A stretch of DNA of 64,000 bases, taken from Setophaga petechia (lineage: Eukaryota; Chordata; Aves; Passeriformes; Parulidae). The stretch is taken from contig JANCRA010000014.1 of NCBI GenBank assembly GCA_024362935.1, forward strand, positions 8,821,258 through 8,885,257, in the 5' to 3' direction. Both the position numbers and the translations under genes were made by a program. Numbering within the stretch: position 1 is the stretch's first letter; each line of letters begins with the position of its first letter. The notes under the pieces are model-generated. The model was not told the DNA's origin. It did no database searches and worked only from the letters and a program-made list of their open reading frames with translations. Shown here piece after piece: positions 54,607 through 64,000 of the stretch.

Positions 54607-54818
54607 GGACTCTTGAGAAGTAATTGCAGTTTTGGAAGTTTTCCCAAGTTTAAACCTGACTGAATTGGCAAAATGTCTGCTCCAGTGCCAGAACTGTGGC
54701 ATTACATCCCAGAAGAAATCCTTGTCTGAATATCGTATTATCTTTGAGATGGACATGGAGTGTTCCAGGTATGCACAGCTGTTCCTTCCAGCTCTGTTTG
54801 GCACTTCACAGAGGTCAG
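54607..54818 (+). pseudogene. FBXL8: FBXL8 remnant: F-box exon with two in-frame TGA codons
   Basis: A strong acceptor (tttatttttctcaacag) and donor (gtgaga at 54819) bound an exon whose ATG at 54673 opens the frame MSAPVPELWHYIPEEILV, then TGA (54727), ISYYL, TGA (54745), DGHGVFQVC and SSVWHFTEV. This follows the F-box of FBXL8 (LPEEVLxxIFxxLSLRDR, VCRAW, SAVWHDTKIS), an SCF ubiquitin-ligase substrate receptor. Compared with human it lacks two codons before the Asp and about four after VC. Both gaps are multiples of three, and one of them may have created the second stop. Position and orientation between TRADD and HSF4 are those of FBXL8. I do not see the leucine-rich-repeat exons that should follow. 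A sequencing error could explain one stop, but not both plus the deletions and the missing downstream part. Confidence 0.7.
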
Positions 54819-55995
54819 GTGAGAGGAGTGGGGTCCTCTGTCCAAGCACCTTTGCAGGAATAACCTGACCCTTGTTTCCAGTGTGTGTCAAACATCTCCA
54901 CTCTGCTGAGGCACTGCTGACCTCGTGCCTTCTGTGTGTGATGATGTTACCTGGCATGACTAGCCCCTGCCTATATCAGATTTGTGCTACTTGCTGGGTT
55001 TTGTCAATCCCTAATGGTGATTTGGGTTTTAGGGGAAGTACCACATTCTTAGGTACACTGCTCTAAGTTGCCCTTTAAAAATGGCAAGAAAAAATTAATG
55101 CATTGTTACCCTTATCATGACACTTACTTACCTTGTCTCTTCTCTCCTTCTGACTCTTTCAGTGTTTGGCCTTAAAGGACTCTGTAGGCATCAGGTGAGA
55201 AGTCTGTTCAATTTTTAAGCAGGAATATTGAGCTTTGCAAGTTTTTGCTAAGGACCTCAGGAAAATTTAATGTTGATTTTATATTTTATTATGTTATTTA
55301 AAGAGCAGTTTCTGAGTTGAAATTACCCTGGCATTAAGCCACACATGTCTTCAGAGCTATTTAAGGCTTTTATATTAATCATGAAACCATCTTGTCTATT
55401 AGATTCTATATGTAGTTGTTTTTAGCAGCCTCTTTTCTCATGCAAGAGCTAAGTAATTTCTGTTGACTAATAACATAGCAGCTAAACCTGCTTACAGTTC
55501 TTACTTTTCAAAGTCTTGCTGAAGACACACAACCCTGAGTCTGGCCAGCTCTGGTTCGTCTATTCCAGCCAAAGTTTAGGACAAGAAAATTCCAAACTAA
55601 CAACTCAGGTGCCTCCAGAAACCTGTGATTTCTGCACCTGAGTGTCCCCCAGACTCTGGGCGGGTGGGTTTGCTCTGGTGCCTTGCCCACCTCCCAGCAT
55701 AAGGTGGGCAGCACGTGTTCCCTTTGCATGACGCTGCGGATTTATTCACAGCTCTGCGAGATCGGCTGCGGTGCATTTTCATTCTGTGCATTGTTCTCTG
55801 GGGCTGGTGATGCCATCCCATTGTGCTGAGTTTTTAAGAGTGTGAGCAGCACTGCTGATGTGACTCCCTGGCTGCCTACTTTCCACTGGCCTGGGATAAA
55901 ATTGGGTGGCTCATTCTCTGCGGGACGCAGGCGCGTGCGGGGGAGCAGGCGCGCCCAGGGCGATGGGGTCAGTTTAGCTGGGACACTGCAGAGCT
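54819..55995 (+). other. Gap between the FBXL8 remnant and HSF4
   Basis: I expected FBXL8 leucine-rich-repeat exons here and found none on either strand. A 32-nt interval at 55163-55194 has both splice consensus ends. A small CpG-rich patch at about 55918-55965 may mark the HSF4 promoter. Confidence 0.55.
55163..55194 (+). other. Candidate micro-exon
   Basis: ccttctgactctttcag precedes and gtgagaag follows a 32-nt segment. The splice signals are good but the segment is tiny, and no protein match is possible. It could be a relic of FBXL8 or an HSF4 leader exon. Confidence 0.2.
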
Positions 55996-56118
55996 ATGCA
56001 GGATTCACCCAGCTCTCTGGTGATGGATGGATACTCCAGCAATGTCCCAGCCTTCCTGACAAAACTCTGGACGCTGGTGGAAGACCCTGAAACGAACCAT
56101 CTCATCTGCTGGAGTTCT
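55996..56118 (+). CDS. HSF4: HSF4 coding exon 1
   Basis: It is 41 whole codons from [18 protein letters not shown] to LICWSS. The donor is gtaagt. Confidence 0.9.
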
Positions 56119-59100
56119 GTAAGTGCAACAGGTACTGGGTGTCACCAATGCCTGCAACAACAGGGGAAACCCAGGAGAGCTGCATGGCACAGGAGCTGCC
56201 CTCTGCTTGGCAGGTGCTGCCCAGTCACTGGCAGAGTGCAAAAACCAGGATTCAAGTACAGGCACTTCTGGATATACTTGGTACTATTTATCAGAAATAT
56301 TGTGGCTTTTCTGTTTCAGAGGGGAAACTGTTTTGTGGGTGTTTTAATTATAATATTTACATATTTCACTTGAAACGTCCTAAAAAGTGCCTAATGTTCT
56401 AATTAATTCTAAGAATTCCACATGCTTTGAGAGAAATATTTTTCACCTTGCTTGAATCTGCAGCTCCCTAACATTTATAGGAAATGTGCAAAGCCCTTAA
56501 AAAGTTTCACTGCAGTTTGGTATTATCTCACATGTGTTTCTTAGCAGCCTCTCACAATTGTCTAGGTGGAAGCAGATAAACAGCACTCAGTACTCAGACT
56601 CAAACCTATAATTTAAACAGATCTCAGTCTATCACCCTAAATCATTTTGGAAGAGCTTTACTTGATTTTTCAATGAATCTGTGTGATGATCATGGTGATG
56701 TGAGTATATATTGTCTGTACAGCTTCATAGGGATAGATTGCTGTTCTTTGGCTTCTTATTTGTCACAGAGGCATTAATATACTAAGTGCAATCACAGAAA
56801 TAAAATTATTTATCCTCTTTATACAACACTTCAATACCACATTGTGCTTTTGACCTGCAACTTGCTGCAAATAATATGATTTGTTTTCAGCAGGGAGTTA
56901 TTAGATAAGCTGTGTGCATAAACTTATGCTCCAAAATCAAGAACCTATAACACAAGCAAATTTAAAGCGGGGGTGGTAAAAAAGTCTAAAGTAGCCTTTC
57001 TTATGTATACTTTGTGTCCAGTAGAATTTTCATTCAAAACCTGAGACAGGATTGGAGCTGCATTGGTATCTGTGACCATGGTTGTTTGATGCTGGTGTTA
57101 CGTGGCCATACCTCTGAGAACCACCAAGTTTTAAATAAGGATTTTAAAGCCAGAAATTATTTTCTAACCTGTGTAAATAGTCCCCTCTCTGTTACACTTA
57201 GAACACTGTGATTTTTGACTGACCACCACTGTGCTTTGCTTTCCTGCAAACTAACATTGGTTGCAACTGCATCCTTGGAGGTTTGGGTAAGGCTTTTAGG
57301 TGTCTCATTTTCCTGTTGTTGCAGGTATCCATGTTTCACATATTCTCCAGCTTCTATACATTAGTGATGTTGGAGCTGAGAGATAGTGTGCATACCTAAG
57401 ATTTCTGGGTGTAATCAGTACTCGTAGAAAATAGGACCCATAAGGACCTGTGAACTTTTTCTTAGGATAAAGAAGAGATGGAGAGGAGATGCAGTGATAG
57501 TTTATATATACACTAAAGTTTGCTGTAAAGTGGAAAGGAAAAGTCTGCTCTGTGTGTCTGTGGTAGATTGGGCAAGAAGTAATTAAATTAAATTTTTAAT
57601 GGAAGTACAGTAAGGGAGAATTGGCAAATTCCTGGTCTAGCACTTGTCTTGTCAGAGCACAACATGTCTGTCCTGGTGGTTCTGTCAAAAGCAGTAAAGA
57701 TAAGCATCTGCCATGATTGTTGTGCTGCAGAGTCAGTTTTGCTTTGGGCAGAGAAGACTTCCAGAGTTTCTCTGAGTTTGTGCTCCTGTTGTGTAAAAGG
57801 CACAGCTACAGTGTGGGAACAGACTGACACATGCATAGTTCATTGGTGAGCACGCAGCAACCCCAAAGTCTCTTGTGTCTGTAGGAGCCTTTCTGAGTGT
57901 GTCAGCTTCTGAGAACATTGTGGCCCTGAGTTCAAAGGAATGGCCTCTCATGAGAGGCCATAAGGACTTGCTGAGGTATACAAAAGTCTCATGCTTCTCA
58001 TTTTCCATCAGTGGGTCCAGACTGGGACACAGCTGTATCCCAGAGTAAGGAGGCAGAAGCACAAGGGAAGCAGAATAAACCATCTGGGTCCCCTGGGCAG
58101 TGTCTGCAGTTTTGGGAAACCCTGGTTCCTGCTGTTCTGTCTGCAAACTCTCAAAGACAGGATAATTCCAGCATGCAGGTTGTCAGTGAATCTCTTAAAT
58201 GCTTGATCAGCCTTTGCTTGTGCTGCATGGGATAAGGAATGATAGGAAAGACTCCAAAAATGGTCAAAGAACACTGTTGAGGCACAGTCAAGTTCAGTGT
58301 TTGCGGTAGTAACCAAGGAGCAAAAGTGCAGCAGAGCCAGAGTCCCGTGTTAGTGGGTGTTAATTGTTAGAGCTGCCAGATGAGCCTGAGCTCAGAGGCA
58401 GCTGGCACCATGTGCTGATGGAAATGCAGTGTAGGGCAGTGGGGTTGGTGACTGGTTTCTGGTGGCCATGGGCAGGTGCAAGCACACTCCAGCCCCTCTT
58501 TAGTCACTGAGCTATCTCATGGCCCTGATTGCACTCCCTGTTTTAGAGATTTCCAGACTTCCCTGAGAGCACCCTCGCAGCTGCAGACACCCTGATGGGT
58601 GTGAGGTGGGACTCACACTGGTACCCTCCTCCTGCACACAGAACCTGAGGGCTCTTACAAAACACTGTCCTGTGTCACAAACCAGCCCCTGGGGAATGCC
58701 CACCCAGGCTGACACACCTCTGTCTGCTGCTGGTAGCACTGAACACAGCAGGAGGATGATTGTGGTGGGCTGGTCTCAGACCCCTCCCTGCTAACAGTGC
58801 AGGCTCTGGTGTCTTTAGCTCTTGTCCCTTGAAACTCAGCTGCAGCTGAGGCAGGTCCCAAATATCTGCTGATGTCATTGTAGCTGATGTAGCTGTCAGC
58901 AGGTAGAAGGCCAGGCAGGGAAAGCACCTGGCCTGCAGTGCATCTGCTCTGCCAGCAGTCCCAGGCAGTTTGCCTTGTTTGGCAGGCATGGATCATTGCA
59001 ATGCAACCCCAGAAATGGAAGCTTTATCTGATCAACACGTGTGTTGCTAGCTTGGACTGCAGAGCATGACTGTCAACATTTTGTGAGTTGCCCTTGTGGC

Positions 59101-61925
59101 TGTTTACTATTAAAAATAATCATTAAAATGTGTGTAGAGCTTGTGGGCAAGTGTGGTGTCTCCAGAGATGATTTGCTTCTGGCCTTGCTGTGTTTCTTGT
59201 GCCATGTCTCCAGGCAGTGCTCCCTCCAGGCCTGCTGTGCTCTGGAGCAGAAGGACTGGGGTTAGAGCTGAGCAGGCAGGTTATAATGGCAGGGGTTGTA
59301 ATGGCAATTCCCACTTTCAGGGCTTTCTAAAGACTCGAGTCTTTCTGTGAAGTCCATGCAAGAGGGGATGATCACAGACTACCTACCTGCTATTTGGGCA
59401 CAAAAATCATGGTTTCTTTCTCACATCCAAGACTCTCAACTAAGCAGTGAGAAAAAGCAGAAAAGGATCAAACCTGCAGCCACAGAGGCCTGACTGTACC
59501 AGAACTGAAAGGAGCACATCTGTCATTGAGGGCTGTTGTCACTCTTCTTAGCTTCAAGGTGGCAGTTCAGAGAATAAGACTTCCCCTGCTGTAGGGCTCC
59601 TCCTGGGCCCCTCTCGTGGTCAGGGACTCCCCCCTGACTTTGCCTTTGTTCTTGTCTCCTTTGCAGAATGGCACCAGCTTCCATGTGTTCGACCAAGGCC
59701 GCTTTGCCAAGGAGGTGCTGCCCAAGTATTTCAAGCACAACAACATGGCCAGCTTTGTCAGGCAGCTGAACATGTGTGAGTGCAGCTCCCAGGGCCAGGC
59801 ATGTGGGCCCCACACACATGGGGGAACAGGAGGCAAGGGAGAGAACTGTGCAGAGGAAAGTTTGGGGTCTCGTGTATATGACTTGTTGTGGCATTATTGA
59901 TTTTGCCAAAGAGGATTTGCCTCTCACATCCCAGAGTAGTGATCTCCTTGTGTTTCCCTTAAATTCCAGCATGGAATTTCTGTTAGATTACGTTTCAGGA
60001 TGTGGGCTAAGATCTTTCACCTACCAGGTGTTCTGCTTCTCTTGCATTGATTTGATGACCTATTATTATTCGTTTTCCATTTTATTCAATATGGAATTTT
60101 ATCCAGCCACCAGCTGTGATATCTCCCCCAGAATGTGGTGCTCCTGTGGGTCCTGTGCCCTGAGCTTATCCTCTTCACCAGCCATATCACTGAACTAGTA
60201 ACAGACAGTTCTTCTCCCTGCAAACCTTGCCTTGCTGATTTTTAGCCCTTAAAGGAGATTTCGGTATAATTTTCAGCCACTTCAGCAATATGACTGTTCT
60301 GATAGTTGTTGGAATTTTTTCAATGAGTAATTAAGTTCCTTCGTCAAGTTTTAACTTTCCTATTTCACTCTATAGGAGCATTTTTGTAAATTTTAGGCCA
60401 GTCCTTAAGTACAACTTAGAAACTTTTAAGGACTTCAGAGAAGTACTCAAAGCAGATTTCCAAATGTGCACGTGACCCTTTTTTCCAAAATTGGCACCTG
60501 TTGATGGTCTGTGCCTTCGAAAAACCTTCCCCTGTATCCCCGTGGCTTGCAAATTGAGACAGGAATTCCCTAAAAGCTGGAATTTCAGCTCCTGGCTGAA
60601 ATGGGCCCGTGATGGAAAAGCTTTCATGGCACAGGCTGCAGCAGGGGTGGCCAGTGGGATGCACAGGGCTCTTCCTTGCCCTGGGTTTCTGGTGGTTATG
60701 GCCCAAAAACATGTCCAGGGGTAAGCACTGGCACTCAAAAAGTGTGGAGGGTGATCAGAAATGTCCTCAGAGGGATGAGGGTGGGAGGTGCAGGGAGTGC
60801 TGGGTCCTGCTGCCCATCAGCTGTGTGCTCTCTGTGCAGATGGCTTCAGGAAGGTGGTGAACATCGAGCAGGGCGGGCTGGTCAAGCCTGAGAGGGACGA
60901 CACTGAGTTCCAGCACCTCTGCTTCCTGCAGGGCCACGAGCACCTCCTGGAGCACATCAAGAGGAAGGTGAGGGCACTGTGTGGGAGGGGGGAACCTGCC
61001 AGATCCTGCTCAGCATAACTCCAGCATCACCCTGGTCTTGTTCCTGTCCTCCCCACACATGTGCACCTGGGCTGGGGGTTCTTGGTTTGCAGGGCTTGGC
61101 TTGCATCAAAGTTTTGTCTGTGTTTTTCTGCTCTGTTGCTCTCTATCACAAGATGCTTGTGTAGTGCTGCAGGGCCAGGCTTGCTTCCCCCCCTCTGCCT
61201 TTGAATTGTTACTACTTTCCTTGAGAAATATGGCATAAGTCCTGCAAGGTCCTCAACAGCCATCTCTTTTTCTTATTCAAGAAACAGCCTACTCCTGCCC
61301 TCTGTTTTCTGTCTTTTAACCTATTATTAATACCCCCAAAGTGTTGTTGCTCTTACATAGCAACTTCTGAGAAGGGATTTGAATAAAAACCTTTTGGAAA
61401 TCCAAGTGTTGTATGACATTTTGAAGCATTTTGTCAGACTCATCCCTGTAAAACATGAGGCTTGATTGGGTAGTTAAAGGAGAAAGATTAAATCAATCTA
61501 GATCAGTTCCTCCCTGATACTCAAAATACATTTGTTTTCCCCTCAAGCTGATTTGTAATCAACTCTGACAGGGAATGTAATTCTGCCAGCAGACCCTCTG
61601 TATGAATAGATTTGTCCTGCACTGTGCTGTATCTGGCTCTTGCAATAGTATACCCTTAGGACAGTTCAGACTCTTTGGCACGTGGCCTGTTCTGGTATTT
61701 CAGCTGGTGACAGTCCTGCACCTGGGCCACCACAATGACTCTCTCTGTCCATGGCTCTTCTTGCACAGGTAAAATCTGCCTTTGATTTCTTTCTCCTCAG
61801 GTGTCAGTAGTGAAAAGTGAGGAGACCAAGATGCGCCAGGAGGACCTCAGCAGGTTGCTATACGAGGTACAGATTCTGAGAAGTCAGCAGGAGAACATGG
61901 AGTGTCAAGTGCAGGACATGAAGCA
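55996..61925 (+). CDS. HSF4: HSF4, heat shock factor protein 4, first four coding exons (partial)
   Basis: Exons 55996-56118, 59667-59775, 60840-60967 and 61801-61925 encode 161 codons plus two bases. The nuclear transcription factor binds heat-shock elements as a trimer; in vertebrates HSF4 is best known in lens development. The winged-helix DNA-binding domain spans about residues 17-121 ([39 protein letters not shown], recognition helix around [11 protein letters not shown], then [20 protein letters not shown]). Exon 4 begins the HR-A/B coiled coil ([20 protein letters not shown]). I chose the Met at 55996 because MQDSPS precedes the domain as in other vertebrate HSF4 proteins. I call HSF4 rather than HSF1 from synteny with TRADD and from the exon 4 sequence. 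The rest of HR-A/B and the activation region lie beyond the window. Confidence 0.93.
57940..57961. repeat. 22-bp perfect palindrome
   Basis: ATGGCCTCTCA is followed directly by its exact complement TGAGAGGCCAT, with no loop. Confidence 0.95.
59667..59775 (+). CDS. HSF4: HSF4 coding exon 2
   Basis: It is 36 codons, from [19 protein letters not shown] to SFVRQLNM, plus one base of Tyr. The acceptor is cctttgcag and the donor is gtgagt. Confidence 0.95.
60840..60967 (+). CDS. HSF4: HSF4 coding exon 3
   Basis: It completes Tyr and encodes [20 protein letters not shown] to EHIKRK. The acceptor is ctgtgcag and the donor is gtgagg. Confidence 0.95.
61801..61925 (+). CDS. HSF4: HSF4 coding exon 4
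   Basis: It encodes [20 protein letters not shown] through QVQDMK plus CA of the next codon. The acceptor is ttctcctcag and the donor is gtgagt at 61926. Confidence 0.92.
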
Positions 61926-62364
61926 GTGAGTTGAATCCTACTCAGGCTGCTTCCTATGGGCATTTGCTTCTCTGGAGTGGGGAATGGTTGAGAGGAGGAA
62001 CCTGGCACACTTCCCTCCCCAGGGAGCACCTGGAGCCAGGGACTGACCAGAGATCTGTTTAGACAACAACATGTAGGATTTCTGTGCACATCTGATCTAC
62101 AAAATATTAATTAATGCTCAGCCTCTCTGTCTCTGTTTTCCCTTCACAGATGAGGAAGGCACAGAGAAGGTCAGACAGGAAATATGTGCATAACCTGGGG
62201 ACTTAGATAACTATTGCCTCCAGATGGAAATGGTGATGAAGATGTAACTCTCACACATACAAGAGTCCTTGGCAGAAATGTGGTGGAGTCCACTCCAGCT
62301 GTTAAGAAATTTCCTTTCTGCCATCATTCACCTCCAAAATTTATGACTGGCCTAAATAATATAG

Positions 62365-62385
62365 TATGTTATAATATATAACATA
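62365..62385. repeat. Inverted repeat, 9-bp arms
   Basis: TATGTTATA (62365-62373) and TATAACATA (62377-62385) are separated by three bases in AT-rich sequence. Confidence 0.85.
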
Positions 62386-63952
62386 AGAACTTGTGTATAA
62401 TTTAGTCCATGGACTCATCTCCCTGAGCCTGTGTCATCTGACATGGCCAGCATTGTTGTATAAGAGCAAACCAAGCTGATGCAATGCATCCTGCGTGGGG
62501 CTGCCTCCAGCTGTCTGAGACTCTGGGATTTTCTGACTCAGACATGGTCACTAAAAGATTAGGAAGTGGATATGGTTTTATAAATCATGTACTTGGAGAG
62601 ATTTTTATTTGTCTCCAGAATTTTAATATTTACAGAGAGCTTTGTTTAAAAAGCACTTGAATAATCAAATAGCCCCAAACCCTTTCTTTTATAATGAGAG
62701 CTGATATTCATACACCACCAGATGACATTGTCATTGTGGGCCTTAAGAGTAACACTGCATACTGGGAAACTTCATTCCAGACCAGCACCTTACATGCAAT
62801 GGATACATATTTTTATCCTGCATCAATTTTTAATGACTCCCACACTTAGCACATGCATGAGTTAGCAATGTGAAATCCAGATACAGCAGCAATGAGTTTC
62901 TGGGTTTGCATTTGATTTAATTTTTAAGGAGTTCCAGTATTAGTGATTTGGCATTAATTTTAATTTATTCTCCCTTTTGATTTGCTTGCTCCTTCCCTCC
63001 ATCTGGCAAAATTGCATTCAACTGATGAAAGTAATGTGATTTTTATAAGCTAAGACTACGGAGAAATCCCAAGCTGAATCCATGTTAAGAAATTTACACT
63101 GGTGAAGAACAATTAGGACATAACTCCAGTGCAAGCTGTCAGACTGAGGAATGCTGCTTTGCTGAAAATGCTGTCAGGACCAGTACAGAAAGCTCACTGC
63201 AGAGATTCTTGCTGTACAAGCTGTTCTACTGTGCTCTTCAGATCTCTGGGCCTTACCTTCCCAGTTCTAGCATCCATGCACACTAGAAAGACTGAAAAGC
63301 AAAAGGATTTATCAGTTTCACCTGTATGATAGGTTTTGCTGCCCTGACAGTTTAGGTACATCCATATACTCTGGAGATAAATTGGCTGGCAAAGCCTTTA
63401 GCAGCATGGACTTGGCTGGCATCCAGACTTGGAGGCAGCGCAGTAAATAAACTCTGCCTCTCTCCCTCCCACCTACTGGGGCTGACTGTTAGAGCAAGCC
63501 TCCATGCTCCCCTCTGTGCTGCTTCATTTACAGACAGAAAATACATTTTCTTTATGCAAGTTGGACACAGGTCTGTGCTGGGTTAAATCAGTGGCTCCCA
63601 CTAATAACATCATTACAGTCCTCCTAGTTCAAGGCTCTGAGATTCAGGAGCATCTTTTTGTCTGCTCCAAACATGCATTTGAACCACCACTTGTATGAGT
63701 TTTAAGCAGATAGAATACACAGGGTCTCTGCTCATAGTCTTGTCTTTGGGAGCATTGGAGCAGTTGTGGAGAGGTTGGACTTTTTTGGCTCCCATGGAAG
63801 GACAGTGTGGGTGATCCAAATAACTCACAGTCACAAGTCAGGCCTTGCTGAAATTCTGAGTTTGGCCCAAATGTTCCACAAAAACATGTGTCCTCCTGTT
63901 ACCTTTCCCTATAAATGTTGGCTTCTTTTTATGTTTTTCCTCCATGCTTTGA

Positions 63953-63991
63953 TCAAAAGAGCTTCCTTGAGCTCTTTTGAGATCAAGGAAG
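63953..63991. repeat. Overlapping inverted repeats
   Basis: TCAAAAGAGCT (63953-63963) pairs exactly with 63970-63980 across 6 nt. The loop segment CTTCCTTGA (63962-63970) can instead pair with TCAAGGAAG (63983-63991). The two stems are mutually exclusive. Confidence 0.85.
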
Positions 63992-64000
63992 AAAAAGGAA

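Larger units (their letters stand above)
56119..61800 (+). other. HSF4: HSF4 introns 1-3
   Basis: Introns of 3.5, 1.1 and 0.8 kb. Intron 1 contains a 22-bp perfect palindrome at 57940-57961. I see no other gene or recognisable transposon. Confidence 0.6.
61926..64000 (+). other. HSF4: HSF4 intron 4, start
   Basis: No continuation of the HSF4 coiled coil (expected motif like QNEVLWREV) is found before the window ends, so intron 4 exceeds 2 kb. Two hairpins are present, at 62365-62385 and 63953-63980. Confidence 0.6.

Noticed and set aside
62150..62195. Possible HSF4 exon after cttcacag
   Set aside because: The translation does not continue the HSF4 coiled coil, and the phase needed after CA at 61925 gives no family match.

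Overview
The window is vertebrate nuclear DNA, most likely from a bird. Its genes are split into short exons with GT-AG introns. CR1 LINE fragments are the only transposon family I can recognise, and no Alu, B-type SINE or L1 sequence is visible. Gene order matches human 16q22.1: PHAF1 (C16orf70), B3GNT9, TRADD, FBXL8, HSF4.

Layout. 1-20,077: the last 13 coding exons of PHAF1 on the plus strand, with the N-terminal part lying upstream of the window. 20,078 to about 22,040: the PHAF1 3' UTR, possibly extending to about 23,800 through distal poly(A) signals. About 23,800-29,574: intergenic. 29,575-30,822: the single coding exon of B3GNT9 on the minus strand, with a predicted 7.5-kb 5' intron leading back to a CpG island at about 38.5-38.8 kb. 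38.8-43.9 kb: a gap with a speculative plus-strand three-exon ORF and a cluster of hairpins. 43,893-50,402: complete TRADD on the minus strand, with four coding exons. Its 5' UTR exon lies in a second CpG island at about 51.2-51.9 kb. 54,607-54,818: an F-box exon that I read as a broken FBXL8 in its expected position and orientation. 55,996-61,925: the first four coding exons of HSF4 on the plus strand; the rest of the gene is beyond the window.

The genes are ordinary housekeeping or signalling genes that share synteny, not one pathway: PHAF1 in autophagosome assembly, B3GNT9 in Golgi glycosylation, TRADD in TNF-receptor signalling and HSF4 in transcription. TRADD and the FBXL8 remnant diverge from one CpG island, so half of an ancestral bidirectional promoter now appears to face a dead gene.

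The most notable points are the FBXL8 unitary pseudogene with two in-frame stops, an 84-bp element present twice at 95% identity on either side of the TRADD promoter, five perfect Pumilio motifs in the PHAF1 3' UTR, two uORFs in the predicted B3GNT9 leader (one ending in an ATGA overlap with the main start), and a phase-compatible novel ORF divergent from B3GNT9. I found no unmistakable new system. All family calls rest on recognising protein sequence by eye.
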